From: Subtercola sp. PAMC28395
GTDB lineage: Bacteria > Actinomycetota > Actinomycetes > Actinomycetales > Microbacteriaceae
Reading direction: 5' to 3'
NCBI RefSeq assembly: GCF_018889995.1
Contig: NZ_CP076547.1
Span: 2,108,001-2,172,000 of the forward strand
DNA: 64,000 nucleotides
In this document: positions 8,900 through 17,998 of the stretch, piece after piece
Layout of the letters: each line of letters opens with the position of its first letter
How positions within the stretch are numbered: the stretch's first letter is position 1
Notes under the pieces: generated by a model
The model's database searches: none
Told to the model about the DNA's origin: nothing
The model's input: the letters and a program-made list of their open reading frames with translations, nothing else
Translations under genes and position numbers: made by a program

Positions 8900-9979
8900 A
8901 TGCCCTCAGATGCCTCTCGTGAGAAAGCTCTCGAAACAGCACTCGCCCAGATCGACCGCCAGTTCGGCAAGGGGTCGGTGATGCGGCTCGGCAGCGACGA
9001 ACGTGCCCCCGTCGAAGTCATTCCGACAGGCTCCATCGCCCTCGATGTCGCGCTCGGCATAGGCGGTCTTCCCCGCGGTCGAATCGTTGAGATCTACGGG
9101 CCTGAGTCGTCGGGTAAGACCACTCTCACGCTCCACGCGATCGCGAACGCACAGCGAGGTGGTGGTATCGCTGCCTTCATCGATGCCGAACATGCCCTCG
9201 ACCCCGAATACGCAAAGAAGCTCGGCGTCGACATCGATGCTCTTCTCGTCTCGCAGCCCGACACCGGTGAACAGGCCCTCGAGATCGCAGACATGCTTGT
9301 GCGATCCGGATCGATCGACCTCATCGTGATCGACTCGGTCGCTGCTCTGGTGCCCCGTGCAGAGATCGAAGGCGAGATGGGCGACTCGCACGTCGGCTTG
9401 CAGGCCAGGCTCATGTCGCAGGCTCTCCGCAAGCTCACCGGTGGCCTCAACCAGACCAACACCACGATGATCTTCATCAATCAGCTGCGCGAGAAGATCG
9501 GCGTCTTCTTCGGTAGCCCGGAGACGACCGCCGGCGGTAAGGCCCTCAAGTTCTACGCTTCGATTCGCCTCGACATCCGTCGCATCGAGACTCTCAAAGA
9601 GGGTACAGAGGCGGTCGGTAACCGTACACGCGTCAAGGTCGTCAAGAACAAGATGGCTCCGCCCTTCAAACAGGCCGAGTTCGACATCATCTACGGAATC
9701 GGCATCTCACGCGAGGGCAGCCTCATCGATTTCGGTGTTGAGCACGAGATCGTGCGCAAGTCCGGTGCCTGGTACACCTACGACGGTGAGCAACTCGGGC
9801 AGGGTAAAGAGAACTCCCGTCGTTTCCTGAAGGAGAACCCCGATGTGGCCCTCGATATCGAGAACAAGATCAAGATGAAGCTCGGGCTTCTCGACGATCC
9901 TAATGCCCCCAAGGTGGCGGCCGGGGCCAGTAACGTCGAGCCTCTGGCTCCGAAGATCGCCGCACGAAAAGGGGCATAG
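8900..9979 (+). CDS. recA: Recombinase RecA
   Basis: RecA forms the ssDNA filament for homologous recombination and triggers LexA self-cleavage. The 359-residue protein shows Walker A GPESSGKT (67-74), the Walker B stretch [22 protein letters not shown] and the L2 loop [29 protein letters not shown]. No intein is present, unlike M. tuberculosis recA. The ATG at 8900 has GAAGGAG at 8887-8893. recX follows 3 bp after the stop. A LexA box upstream makes SOS control very likely. Confidence 0.98.
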   Translation: MPSDASREKALETALAQIDRQFGKGSVMRLGSDERAPVEVIPTGSIALDVALGIGGLPRGRIVEIYGPESSGKTTLTLHAIANAQRGGGIAAFIDAEHALDPEYAKKLGVDIDALLVSQPDTGEQALEIADMLVRSGSIDLIVIDSVAALVPRAEIEGEMGDSHVGLQARLMSQALRKLTGGLNQTNTTMIFINQLREKIGVFFGSPETTAGGKALKFYASIRLDIRRIETLKEGTEAVGNRTRVKVVKNKMAPPFKQAEFDIIYGIGISREGSLIDFGVEHEIVRKSGAWYTYDGEQLGQGKENSRRFLKENPDVALDIENKIKMKLGLLDDPNAPKVAAGASNVEPLAPKIAARKGA

Positions 9980-9982
9980 GCC

Positions 9983-10588
9983 ATGGTGGCGCGGGTGAGC
10001 TACCTCCCAGGAGTTCTCCCGGGAGCGGCTTCAGGCGCAACCGAAGATTCGGCTGGCGACTCGACCGACGCGGTTGAGTCGCAGCAGGCGCCCATGACCG
10101 AGGGGGAGCGCGAAGCGTTCCTCGAGAACGTCGTCGTGCGAGCACTTGCTCGCAAAGCCCTCTCTGAGTGGGAGGTGACGAAGCTGCTCGCGGCAAACGG
10201 GGTAGACGAGTCTGAGTTTGAGGTCTTCCTTGATCGCTATCGTGCAAATCGGTACATCGACGATTTCGACCTGGCCGAGAACCTCGTCGAATCACTTCAT
10301 CGACGTAAGGGCTATGGGCGTTCGCAGATCAAGAGCGAGCTCGCTGCCAGGCATGTCCAACCCGAGATCATAACGGCCTCGCTCGAGGCGCTTGACGACG
10401 ATGATGAATTACAGCGGGCAACAGAACTTGCTGAGAAGCGGGCACCCTCGCTCGCCCGGCTCGACGCTGCAACGGCCGAGCGGCGACTGACCTCTTTCCT
10501 CATGCGTAAGGGTTATCCCTCAGGAATCATCCGCACTGCAGTGAAGTCTGCACTCGCGCCTCAACCGCGCGGGGTCAGATTCCGCTAG
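9983..10588 (+). CDS. recX: Regulatory protein RecX
   Basis: RecX caps or destabilises RecA filaments. The 201-residue protein has an Ala/Gly-rich N-terminal tail of about 45 residues, then the three-helix repeats of the family: ALSEWEVTKLLAANGVDE, the central YIDDFDLAENLVESLHRRKGYGRSQIKSEL region and the last repeat with FLMRKGYPSGIIRTAVK. It starts 3 bp after recA, which makes co-transcription near certain. A GC-rich hairpin follows the gene. Confidence 0.93.
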   Translation: MVARVSYLPGVLPGAASGATEDSAGDSTDAVESQQAPMTEGEREAFLENVVVRALARKALSEWEVTKLLAANGVDESEFEVFLDRYRANRYIDDFDLAENLVESLHRRKGYGRSQIKSELAARHVQPEIITASLEALDDDDELQRATELAEKRAPSLARLDAATAERRLTSFLMRKGYPSGIIRTAVKSALAPQPRGVRFR

Positions 10589-10597
10589 CTCGACGTG

Positions 10598-10624
10598 CGG
10601 CGTGGGCTCGAAGGGCCCACGCCG
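10598..10624 (+). terminator. Stem-loop after recX
   Basis: CGGCGTGGGC (10598-10607) and GCCCACGCCG (10615-10624) form a perfect 10-bp stem with a 7-nt loop, 10 bp after the recX stop. No U-tract follows, so it is a terminator of the GC-hairpin type or an mRNA 3' stabiliser. Confidence 0.6.
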
Positions 10625-10636
10625 TCGTGGCGACCG

Positions 10637-10642
10637 TAGACT
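10637..10642 (+). promoter_or_regulatory. -10 element TAGACT for miaB
   Basis: TAGACT ends 9 nt before the miaB ATG and has no ribosome-binding site after it, which suggests a leaderless or nearly leaderless mRNA. Confidence 0.4.
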
Positions 10643-10651
10643 TGATGCACT

Positions 10652-12241
10652 ATGAGCAGCATGACTGAGGCCCCAACGATCATCCTCCCGTCGCCAGCGG
10701 CGGTGGACGATTCTGGTCATGCCCGCACCTACGAGGTGCGAACCTACGGTTGCCAGATGAACGTGCACGACTCGGAGCGGCTCAGCGGATCGCTGGAAGC
10801 GGCAGGGTACATCCGTGCAGAGACTGGCGAAGCCGACGTCGTGGTGATCAATACCTGCGCTGTGCGTGAGAATGCCGACAACAAGCTCTACGGCAACCTG
10901 GGGTACCTCGCGTCAGTGAAGAAGCGCCACGTGGGCATGCAGATCGCTGTGGGTGGGTGTCTTGCCCAGAAAGACAAGTCGGTCATCCTGTCGAAGGCGC
11001 CCTGGGTTGATGTCGTGTTCGGCACCCACAACATGGGTGCCCTTCCGAGCCTGCTCGAGCGTGCACGGCACAATGGCGAGGCCCAGCTCGAGATTCTGGA
11101 CTCCCTGGAGACCTTCCCGTCCACGTTGCCGACAAAGCGTGACTCGAGCTACAGCGGCTGGGTGTCAATATCTGTCGGTTGCAACAACACCTGCACGTTC
11201 TGCATCGTGCCAGCGCTCCGGGGCAAGGAGAAAGACCGACGCCCGGGTGAGATCCTGCAGGAGATCCAGTTGCTCGTCGACGATGGCGCCATCGAAGTGA
11301 CGCTTCTCGGCCAGAACGTGAACTCGTACGGCGTGGAATTCGGTGATCGGCAGGCATTCAGCAAGCTGCTACGCGCAGCAGGTCAGATTCCTGGGCTCGA
11401 ACGCATCCGGTTCACGAGCCCGCACCCTGCGGCCTTCACCGACGACGTGATCGATGCGATGGCCGAGACTCCGTCGGTGATGCCTCAGTTGCACATGCCG
11501 TTGCAGTCCGGTTCGGATCGTGTTCTCAAAGCGATGAAGCGCTCGTATCGCTCAGCGAAATTCCTCGGAATTCTCGATCGTGTACGCGAGCGTATGCCTC
11601 ACGCAGCGATCAGCACCGACATCATCGTCGGTTTCCCCGGGGAGACAGAAGAGGACTTCCAGGAGACCCTTCGTGTCGTCGAGCAGGCCCGTTTCGCCAC
11701 GGCATTCACCTTCCAGTACTCGATCCGTCCCGGCACGCCTGCAGCGACCATGCCAGACCAGGTACCCAAAGCGGTCGTGCAGGAACGGTACGAGCGTCTG
11801 ATGGCTCTTCAGGACCGCATCGCCTGGGAGGAGAACGAGAAAGTGGTCGGCCGCCGTGTCGAACTGCTCGTTGCGAACGGTGAGGGCCGTAAAGACGCTG
11901 ACACCCATCGAATGAGTGGCCGTGCCGAAGACAGCAGGCTCGTGCATTTCGACGTTCCCGAAGGTTCTGACGTGCCACGCCCAGGAGATGTTGTCTCGGT
12001 CATTGTGACCGGTGCGAAGCCCTACTACCTCATCGCTGACTCGCTCGATGGTGTTCCCCTGGCAGTGCGCCGAACCCGCGCGGGTGACGCCTGGGAGCGG
12101 GAGCAGTCCGATTCCTGTGAAGTGCCGGCACCTCCTTCCGGTGCAGACGGATCCGTTGTGAAGGCTCGGGTCTCCCTCGGCCTTCCGACCCTCCGAGTGT
12201 CGACAACTCCGATCTACGACGACTCCGACGGGCTGCGCTAG
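10652..12241 (+). CDS. miaB: tRNA-2-methylthio-N6-dimethylallyladenosine synthase
   Basis: MiaB adds the 2-methylthio group to i6A37 of tRNAs reading UNN codons. The 529-residue protein has the N-terminal UPF0004 domain with cluster cysteines C34, C69 and C103. The radical-SAM motif follows as C177-x3-C181-x2-C184, and a TRAM domain lies near 400-470. A poorly conserved tail of about 55 residues follows. A second Met (residue 4) is an alternative start. miaA, which makes the substrate modification, is next after 18 bp, so the two-step A37 pathway is encoded together. Confidence 0.96.
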   Translation: MSSMTEAPTIILPSPAAVDDSGHARTYEVRTYGCQMNVHDSERLSGSLEAAGYIRAETGEADVVVINTCAVRENADNKLYGNLGYLASVKKRHVGMQIAVGGCLAQKDKSVILSKAPWVDVVFGTHNMGALPSLLERARHNGEAQLEILDSLETFPSTLPTKRDSSYSGWVSISVGCNNTCTFCIVPALRGKEKDRRPGEILQEIQLLVDDGAIEVTLLGQNVNSYGVEFGDRQAFSKLLRAAGQIPGLERIRFTSPHPAAFTDDVIDAMAETPSVMPQLHMPLQSGSDRVLKAMKRSYRSAKFLGILDRVRERMPHAAISTDIIVGFPGETEEDFQETLRVVEQARFATAFTFQYSIRPGTPAATMPDQVPKAVVQERYERLMALQDRIAWEENEKVVGRRVELLVANGEGRKDADTHRMSGRAEDSRLVHFDVPEGSDVPRPGDVVSVIVTGAKPYYLIADSLDGVPLAVRRTRAGDAWEREQSDSCEVPAPPSGADGSVVKARVSLGLPTLRVSTTPIYDDSDGLR

Positions 12242-12259
12242 CGGAGACGGCCCGTTTCG

Positions 12260-13180
12260 ATGGCCACAGACATCATCGCCGTTGTCGGAGCGACCGGGAC
12301 CGGCAAGTCAGAGCTCTCCCTCGTTATAGCCGAGCGACTCGCCGACTCCGGTCAGCTCGCTGAGATCATCAACGCCGATGCGATGCAGCTCTACCGTGGA
12401 ATGGACATCGGCACTGCAAAGCTATCCCTCGGCGAGCGACGCGGAGTTCCCCACCACATGCTGGACGTTCTCGACGTGACTGCCGAGGGCTCTGTTGCGG
12501 CATACCAGGCAGATGCTCGCGCTGCCATCGATGGCGTGCTCGAACGCCACGCTGTACCGATTCTGGTCGGTGGCAGCGGGCTCTACGTCTCGTCTGTGAT
12601 CTTCGACTTCCAGTTCCCTGTGCGAGACGCAGAGGTCCGAGCCCGGTTGGAACAGGAACTTGCAGACGACGGCATCGGGATGCTCTACCGTCGTCTCGCA
12701 GAAGCCGACCCAGAATCGGCGCTGGCCATCGGTCAGCACAACGGTCGGCGGATCGTGCGCGCCCTCGAAGTCATCGAACTCACGGGCGTCCCGGTGAGCG
12801 GCCAGCTCCCTGATAAACCCGTTGCGTGGCGACCTTCGACAATCCTGGCGCTTCGTCATCCGCGCGATCTGCTGGTGGAGAGGCTCGATCGGCGAGTGGA
12901 GCAGATGTGGGCCAGGGGTCTGGTCGATGAGGTCGAAGCACTCGTGCCAGACGGGCTGGAACGGGGTGTCACGGCCAGCCGTGCCATCGGCTACGCCCAG
13001 GCGCTGGCCCAACTGCACGGCACGCTGTCACAAGAGGCGGCGATCGCCGATGCCCAGGCCCTCACTCGTCGCTATGCACGTCGTCAGGTCAGCTGGTTCC
13101 GGCGCTACAGCGATGCTGTCTGGCTCGATGCCGACGACCCCGAGCTGCTCGGGAACGCCGCAGCAGCATTCGGCCTCTAG
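12260..13180 (+). CDS. miaA: tRNA dimethylallyltransferase
   Basis: MiaA transfers the dimethylallyl group from DMAPP to A37 of tRNA, the step before MiaB. The 306-residue protein has the P-loop GATGTGKS at 10-17, the substrate motif [18 protein letters not shown] and the [13 protein letters not shown] segment. The [10 protein letters not shown] motif and a C-terminal helical part with [12 protein letters not shown] follow. The ATG has only a weak GGAGA upstream. Its stop codon TAG forms part of a TAGGCT -10-like element for dapF. Confidence 0.96.
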   Translation: MATDIIAVVGATGTGKSELSLVIAERLADSGQLAEIINADAMQLYRGMDIGTAKLSLGERRGVPHHMLDVLDVTAEGSVAAYQADARAAIDGVLERHAVPILVGGSGLYVSSVIFDFQFPVRDAEVRARLEQELADDGIGMLYRRLAEADPESALAIGQHNGRRIVRALEVIELTGVPVSGQLPDKPVAWRPSTILALRHPRDLLVERLDRRVEQMWARGLVDEVEALVPDGLERGVTASRAIGYAQALAQLHGTLSQEAAIADAQALTRRYARRQVSWFRRYSDAVWLDADDPELLGNAAAAFGL

Positions 13181-13183
13181 GCT
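13178..13183 (+). promoter_or_regulatory. -10 element TAGGCT for leaderless dapF
   Basis: TAGGCT overlaps the miaA stop codon and ends 6 nt before the dapF ATG. No ribosome-binding site is seen. Confidence 0.35.
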
Positions 13184-13189
13184 TGTCGC

Positions 13190-14071
13190 ATGGCTTTAGA
13201 TCTGCACTTCACCAAGGGCCAGGGCACCGGCAACGACTTTGTTCTGTTCTCCGACCCTGACGGCCTCATCGACCTGACGCCCGCGCAGATCGCGTCGCTC
13301 TGCGACCGTCATTTCGGTATCGGCGCAGACGGACTGATCAGGGCCGTCAAGTCGAAGAACATTCCGGCGGGTGCTGCGGCACTGGCGGTCGACGATGCGG
13401 CGGAGTGGTTCATGGACTACTACAACGCCGACGGATCGATCGCCGAAATGTGTGGCAACGGCATCCGGGTCTTCACGAAGTATCTGCTCGAGAGCGGTCT
13501 CGCCACGCTCGATTCGGGTGACACCTTCGTGGTCGGCACTCGCGCAGGGGTCATCGACGTACAGCGCAACCTCACAGGGTTCCAGGCCGACCTGGGGCGC
13601 TGGCGGCTTGAAGGCGGCGAGCCACTCGTGCGGGCGAAGAACCTCCAGGTGGCTCGCCCGGGCCTCGGAATCAACGTCGGCAACCCGCACGTCGTCGTCG
13701 CGCTGGTCGACGAAGACGAGCTCGAGTCGGCCGACCTGACGTACGTACCTCAGCTCGATCCTGAACCTGCCGAAGGGGCGAACATCGAATTCGTGGTACC
13801 ACTGGAGCCTTTGGTGAGAAACGGCGTCGGGCACATTCGCATGCGGGTTCACGAGCGAGGCAGCGGTGAAACCCTTTCTTGCGGCACTGGCGCGGTCGCT
13901 GCAGCCCTCGCGATTCGACACTGGGCGGGAGCCGGTGCGCCCAACCAGTGGCGCGTAGAGGTGTCGGGTGGGGCCGTCGGTGTGCGCATGTACGCCACAG
14001 AAGACGGCGAGCATGTCGCGCTCTCTGGCCCGGCAGAACTGGTCTACGAAGGCGACGTGACGCTCGCCTGA
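13190..14071 (+). CDS. dapF: Diaminopimelate epimerase
   Basis: DapF converts LL- to meso-diaminopimelate for lysine and peptidoglycan. The 293-residue protein has both active-site cysteines: C88 in EMCGNGIRV and C231 in LSCGTGA. The phosphate-binding-like GNPHVV and ERGSGET motifs are also present. Length is within the family range. It sits 9 bp after miaA and is convergent with the methyltransferase gene that follows, 87 bp away, with no obvious terminator in between. Confidence 0.96.
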   Translation: MALDLHFTKGQGTGNDFVLFSDPDGLIDLTPAQIASLCDRHFGIGADGLIRAVKSKNIPAGAAALAVDDAAEWFMDYYNADGSIAEMCGNGIRVFTKYLLESGLATLDSGDTFVVGTRAGVIDVQRNLTGFQADLGRWRLEGGEPLVRAKNLQVARPGLGINVGNPHVVVALVDEDELESADLTYVPQLDPEPAEGANIEFVVPLEPLVRNGVGHIRMRVHERGSGETLSCGTGAVAAALAIRHWAGAGAPNQWRVEVSGGAVGVRMYATEDGEHVALSGPAELVYEGDVTLA

Positions 14072-14158
14072 CGCTGGCCCTGCACGATCGGCTCGACGGA
14101 GCTTGGCACTTCGGGGCCTGCGAGCGGCCTCGACGCGAATCCCGCTACTGGGCTCCGG

Positions 14159-14791
14159 TCACTCCACCAACGGCGAAGAGTGCAATCGGGCGCGCAGTAC
14201 CCGATACCCCTTGCTCGTGGCCGTGCGGGTCACACTGAACCCGGCAGGCAGGGCCCCCTCCAGCCATCGGTGCAGCGAGTCCGAGCCGAGATTGCGCTGC
14301 ACCACAAGCCAGGCATCGGAGCCGGGGTCGAGGCGCGGCAGCCAGCGGAGCAAGAGCGCGTGAAGCTCGTCCTTACCCACCCTGATGGGCGGGTTCGACC
14401 AGATGGTCATGAAGAGCAGGTCGGCGGGAACATCGTCGGGCAGTACAGCGTTGATGTTTGTGAGGCCGAGCTTTGCAGCGTTGGTTCGCACCAGGTCGAG
14501 CGCACGCTCGTTGACGTCGACGGCCCACACGGTGGCGCGGGGTGAGAGCTGGGCCAGCGCCAGAGAGATCGGGCCCCACCCACAGCCGATGTCGAGAAGG
14601 TTGCCACCGGGCGGTGGCGACGGTGTGTTCGCAAGAAGAACCTGGGTACCGGCATCCACTCTGTCGGGGCTGAACACGCCCCCGGCCGTAGTGGCGAGGA
14701 ACGAGTGGCCGGCTAGGGTGACCGGCACTTCTTTGAGCCGGAGTTCGGTCGCTGGGCGAGCTGAGAAGTAGTGCCCATTGTCCATAGCCAT
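14159..14791 (-). CDS. Class I SAM methyltransferase, RsmC/RlmG-like
   Basis: The 210-residue protein has SAM motif I LLDIGCGWGPISLALA and the motif IV SNPPIRVG, typical of base N-methyltransferases of the small MTS/RsmC fold that modify guanines in rRNA. Only the catalytic half of RsmC is present, as in many Gram-positives. The start was placed at ATG 14791 (MAMDNGHYFSARP); a longer frame reaches 14914 but would overlap the divergent hflX start. A second Met two codons later is an alternative. The exact target nucleotide cannot be stated. Confidence 0.8.
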   Translation of the reverse strand: MAMDNGHYFSARPATELRLKEVPVTLAGHSFLATTAGGVFSPDRVDAGTQVLLANTPSPPPGGNLLDIGCGWGPISLALAQLSPRATVWAVDVNERALDLVRTNAAKLGLTNINAVLPDDVPADLLFMTIWSNPPIRVGKDELHALLLRWLPRLDPGSDAWLVVQRNLGSDSLHRWLEGALPAGFSVTRTATSKGYRVLRARLHSSPLVE

Positions 14792-14817
14792 ACAGGGAAT
14801 GTAGCAAATGAGAGGGC

Positions 14818-14823
14818 TAGTCT
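14818..14823 (+). promoter_or_regulatory. -10 element TAGTCT for hflX
   Basis: TAGTCT ends 8 nt before ATG 14832, which supports that start over the ATG at 14808 and suggests a leaderless hflX mRNA. Confidence 0.35.
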
Positions 14824-14831
14824 TGAACGTA

Positions 14832-16445
14832 ATGTTTGAACACGATTCAGTTTCGGCCGATGAAACGGCTTCACACGGCAGAACCACCACAGACTCCAAC
14901 GGAGAAGCCACCACGACCGGCGGGCCGGAGACCCAGGCGCAGGATGCTGTGGGCCGCGTTCTGGCGCGTGCTGGCGCCCGCTCCTCGGGCTATGCACTCT
15001 TCACGCCCGGCAGCGCTCAGGCGTTGCAACGCGACGACGCGCTGAACGGGCGAGAGAATCACGACGGCGACCAGTATGACCTCGCCGACAGGCAGGCGCT
15101 TCGCCGCGTCGCCGGGCTCTCGACCGAGCTCGAAGACGTCACCGAGGTCGAGTACCGCCAACTGCGCCTTGAGAACGTGGTGCTGATCGGTGTGTACACC
15201 CAGGGCACCCTGACCGATGCAGAGAACTCTTTGCACGAACTCGCAGCTCTCGCCGAGACAGCGGGAGCCGCCGTTCTCGACGGTCTGCTGCAGCGACGCG
15301 CGACCCCTGATCCCAGTACGTACTTCGGCAAGGGCAAGGCAGAAGAGCTGCGCGCGGTGGTCCAGGCACTGGGCGCCGACACGGTGATCGCCGACAGCGA
15401 GCTTGCGCCGAGCCAGAGGCGCGCTCTCGAAGACATCGTCAAGGTGAAGGTCATCGACCGCACCGCCGTCATCCTCGACATCTTCAGCCAGCACGCCAAG
15501 AGCCGCGAAGGCAAGGCGCAGGTCGAGCTCGCGCAGCTCGAATACCTCCTGCCGCGATTGCGAGGCTGGGGTGACTCGATGTCTCGCCAGGCCGGTGGCC
15601 AGGTGGGTGGTGCGGGTGCCGGCATGGGCTCTCGCGGCCCCGGTGAGACCAAGATCGAACTGGATCGCCGCCGCATTCACACCCGCATGTCTCGCCTGCG
15701 CAAGCAGATCGCTGCCATGAAGCCCGCGCGTGACGCCAAGAGGGCCAACCGCAAGCGCAACACGGTGCCGTCGGTAGCGATTGCGGGCTACACGAACGCC
15801 GGCAAGTCGTCGCTGCTGAATCGCATCACCGGTGCCGGCCTGCTGGTCGAGAACGCCCTGTTCGCCACCCTCGATGCGACGGTTCGTCGCACGCAGACCG
15901 CTGATGGCCGTGAATACACGTTCGTCGATACGGTCGGGTTCGTGCGCAGCCTCCCCACGCAGCTCGTCGAAGCGTTTCGATCGACGCTCGAAGAGGTCGC
16001 CGACGCAGATGTCATCGTGCATGTCGTCGACGGTTCGCACCCAGACCCTGCGAGCCAGCTCACGACTGTGCGCGACGTCATCGGCGAGGCGGGAGCCAGA
16101 GGTATCCCTGAGCTCGTCGTCTTCAACAAGAGCGATCTCATCTCCGAAAGTGACCGGATCGTGCTTCGGGGTCTTGAGCCCCGTTCGATGTTCGTCTCCG
16201 CGCGCACAGGCGAAGGCATCGAAGAACTCCTCGGCGCGATCGACGGCCTGCTGCCGACGCCATCCGTCGAGGTCGACGTGTTGATTCCCTATGACCGTGG
16301 TGACCTGGTGTCACAAATGCACCAGCACAGCACGGTGCTCAGTACGGAGTACGAAGAAGGTGGAACCCACGTGCGCGCAATGGTCACTCCTGAATTCGAG
16401 GCTCAGCTGCTGGAATTCAGCGTCGACTCCGCCCGGTCGTCATAG
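14832..16445 (+). CDS. hflX: GTPase HflX
   Basis: HflX splits stalled 70S ribosomes after heat or antibiotic stress. The N-terminal HflX domain has QLEYLLPRLRGWGDSMSRQ followed by a Gly-rich linker and GPGETKIELDRR. The G domain has G1 GYTNAGKS (319-326), G3 DTVGFV and G4 NKSD. The protein is 537 residues from ATG 14832, or 545 from ATG 14808; the first 60 residues are low-complexity and poorly conserved, so conservation does not decide. A strong hairpin separates it from convergent lexA. Confidence 0.94.
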   Translation: MFEHDSVSADETASHGRTTTDSNGEATTTGGPETQAQDAVGRVLARAGARSSGYALFTPGSAQALQRDDALNGRENHDGDQYDLADRQALRRVAGLSTELEDVTEVEYRQLRLENVVLIGVYTQGTLTDAENSLHELAALAETAGAAVLDGLLQRRATPDPSTYFGKGKAEELRAVVQALGADTVIADSELAPSQRRALEDIVKVKVIDRTAVILDIFSQHAKSREGKAQVELAQLEYLLPRLRGWGDSMSRQAGGQVGGAGAGMGSRGPGETKIELDRRRIHTRMSRLRKQIAAMKPARDAKRANRKRNTVPSVAIAGYTNAGKSSLLNRITGAGLLVENALFATLDATVRRTQTADGREYTFVDTVGFVRSLPTQLVEAFRSTLEEVADADVIVHVVDGSHPDPASQLTTVRDVIGEAGARGIPELVVFNKSDLISESDRIVLRGLEPRSMFVSARTGEGIEELLGAIDGLLPTPSVEVDVLIPYDRGDLVSQMHQHSTVLSTEYEEGGTHVRAMVTPEFEAQLLEFSVDSARSS

Positions 16446-16518
16446 GCCCAACGGCAAACCACTCTGCCCGAATCCTCCCGAACAGGGAGCCTTCGGAATG
16501 TGACCATTCGCCGCCTCG

Positions 16519-16549
16519 CTGTTCTCGAAGACGTTGTCTTCGAGAACAG
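16519..16549. terminator. Bidirectional stem-loop between hflX and lexA
   Basis: CTGTTCTCGAAGAC (16519-16532) and GTCTTCGAGAACAG (16536-16549) form a perfect 14-bp stem with a 3-nt loop, between the convergent stops of hflX (16445) and lexA (16561). It has no T-run on either side. A shared terminator is the simplest reading. Confidence 0.65.
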
Positions 16550-16560
16550 TGGCTGTGCGC

Positions 16561-17226
16561 CTAGACCGAGCGCAGCACAGCGACGACCTTGCCCAGAACG
16601 GTCGCGAAATCGCCGAGAATAGGCTCAAAGTTCGAGTTTCGCGGCAGCAACCAGGTGTGGCCATCACGCTGGCGGAAGACCTTCACTGTGGCCTCTTCGT
16701 CGAGCATGGCGGCAACGATGTCACCGTTCTCTGCTGTCTTCTGGGTGCGCACGACGACCCAGTCGCCGTCGCAGATCGCAGCGTCGATCATTGACTCACC
16801 GACGACCTTCAACATGAAGAGTTCACCCTTGCCCACGAGCTGACGGGGAAGCGGATAGATCTCCTCCACCTGCTGTTCGGCGGTGATGGGGATACCCGCT
16901 GCGATGCGGCCGACCATCGGAACGAGCGCCACATCGCCGTGGGGAGTCGGTGAGTCTGTGGCGACGCTGTCACTCTTCGGGATGTCGATGAGGATCTCCA
17001 GTGCACGCGGCCTGTTCGGGTCGCGGCGGAGGTATCCGCTCAATTCGAGCTGGTTCAACTGGTGCGTCACGCTCGAGAGGGAAGCGAGCCCCACAGCGTC
17101 ACCGATCTCGCGCATACTCGGCGGATAGCCCTGCTGGTTGACCGCCTCGGAAATCACTTCGAGGATTGCCAGCTGCTTCTCGCTGAGTGATTTTCGCCTC
17201 CGCGTACCGCCACGTTCACTGGTCAT
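16561..17226 (-). CDS. lexA: SOS repressor LexA
   Basis: LexA represses SOS genes and cleaves itself when RecA filaments form. The 221-residue protein has a winged helix-turn-helix (about 14-75, with [13 protein letters not shown]). The Ala110-Gly111 cleavage site lies in VGRIAAGIP, and the Ser145 (VGESM) / Lys182 (TVKVF) dyad is intact. The ATG at 17226 is followed by a basic N-terminus. On the minus strand TTTGCT (17393-17388), 17 bp and TACAGT (17370-17365) form a plausible promoter whose -35 is overlapped by a LexA box, so autoregulation is expected. The divergent gene is the LysM protein. Confidence 0.97.
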   Translation of the reverse strand: MTSERGGTRRRKSLSEKQLAILEVISEAVNQQGYPPSMREIGDAVGLASLSSVTHQLNQLELSGYLRRDPNRPRALEILIDIPKSDSVATDSPTPHGDVALVPMVGRIAAGIPITAEQQVEEIYPLPRQLVGKGELFMLKVVGESMIDAAICDGDWVVVRTQKTAENGDIVAAMLDEEATVKVFRQRDGHTWLLPRNSNFEPILGDFATVLGKVVAVLRSV

Positions 17227-17388
17227 GTTCTCTCGCTCTCATCGGATTCGCAGTCGCACCCCTTGGCCGGCTGGATGAAGGGTGGATCTTCGTTGGCGAC
17301 CCAATGTCAGTGGGTGGGGTTTCACTGTCAGTGGGCAAGTTCAAAGTTTCTTTCGACAATCGAAACTGTATCGAAGACCGTGCCCAGA

Positions 17389-17404
17389 GCAAACAGGTGT
17401 TCGA
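17389..17404. promoter_or_regulatory. LexA box at the lexA promoter
   Basis: GCAAACAGGTGTTCGA matches TCGAAC-N4-GTTCGA at 10 of 12 defined positions and overlaps the putative lexA -35 TTTGCT on the minus strand. Autorepression is inferred. Confidence 0.6.
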
Positions 17405-17451
17405 GTGTGTCGCGAGATTGGGGCACATTTCGAACTTGTTTATTCGAACAA

Positions 17452-17467
17452 TCGAAGATATATTCGG
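17452..17467. promoter_or_regulatory. LexA box at the LysM-gene promoter
   Basis: TCGAAGATATATTCGG differs from the recA box at a single base and matches the SOS consensus at 9 of 12 positions. It contains the putative -10 hexamer TATATT of the LysM gene, so LexA binding would block that promoter directly. Confidence 0.7.
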
Positions 17468-17532
17468 AACAAAGCTTCGTATGCGGCCCTCCCGGCCGAG
17501 GGTCGCATACGAATACACCCCAGGAGGTCACG

Positions 17533-17907
17533 ATGACTGCACTGAATTTCGCACCAGGCCCTCACGCACAGCGTGCCCTGTCCGCTCCCGTGCGAGTCCA
17601 CCTCCGTCTCACCCGCCGCGGTCGGGTCTTTCTGGGTGCTGTTGCGTCGATGGCATTGATCGGTGCGATGGCCGCGTTCGCGGTCTTCGGTGGTGCCGCT
17701 GCAATCGCCACTTCGAGCGGGTCGTCCAGTACCTTCACCTATGTCACCGTCCAGTCAGGGCAGAGCCTGTGGTCCATCGCCCAGAGCATCGATCCGTCTG
17801 GTGACCCGCGCGACGTGATTGCAGCCATCCAGAGCCTGAACCAGCTGCCGTCGTCAGACGTGCAGCCGGGCCAGCGACTGGCGCTTCCGAGTGAATACGC
17901 ACGGTAA
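17533..17907 (+). CDS. LysM-domain membrane protein, likely SOS-induced division/cell-wall factor
   Basis: The 124-residue protein has a cytoplasmic basic N-terminus (RLTRRGR), one membrane helix (about 31-58, VFLGAVASMALIGAM) and an extracytoplasmic LysM domain (about 68-121; YVTVQSGQSLWSIAQ ... VQPGQRLALP). The ATG follows AGGAGG at 17522-17527 with a 5-nt gap. Its place divergent from lexA matches Rv2719c/ChiZ of M. tuberculosis and the SOS division inhibitors YneA and DivS. No separate hydrolase domain is seen, so binding to peptidoglycan or the divisome is more likely than catalysis. Function is inferred. Confidence 0.85.
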   Translation: MTALNFAPGPHAQRALSAPVRVHLRLTRRGRVFLGAVASMALIGAMAAFAVFGGAAAIATSSGSSSTFTYVTVQSGQSLWSIAQSIDPSGDPRDVIAAIQSLNQLPSSDVQPGQRLALPSEYAR

Positions 17908-17985
17908 TTCGAAACTATGCACCGCCGCGCGCGCGAAGCTGCGCCGAGGTTGTCGGGCGTACGAAGGCTGATCTGGTCACCGCGC

Positions 17986-17991
17986 TACCAT
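17986..17991 (+). promoter_or_regulatory. -10 element TACCAT for leaderless hisC
   Basis: TACCAT ends 7 nt before the hisC GTG. No ribosome-binding site is present. Confidence 0.35.
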
Positions 17992-17998
17992 TGGTTGC

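Larger units (their letters stand above)
17227..17532. promoter_or_regulatory. Divergent lexA / LysM-gene control region
   Basis: This 306-bp gap has no gene. It holds a minus-strand promoter for lexA (17393-17365), a plus-strand promoter for the LysM gene (TTGTTT 17436-17441, 17 bp, TATATT 17459-17464) and two LexA-box-like sites. It also contains a 6-bp palindrome TTTCGA-CAA-TCGAAA (17351-17365) and extra TTCGAAC half-sites at 17429 and 17443. The expected lexA leader is about 130 nt. Confidence 0.65.

Noticed and set aside
14159..14914. Longer N-terminus for the RsmC-like methyltransferase up to 14914
   Set aside because: The extra 41 residues resemble no methyltransferase and would overlap the divergent hflX start; ATG 14791 fits the family.
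16521..16547. The CGAAGAC/GTCTTCG palindrome as a third LexA site for lexA
   Set aside because: It lies after the lexA and hflX stop codons, far from any promoter, and the arm spacing does not fit TCGAAC-N4-GTTCGA.
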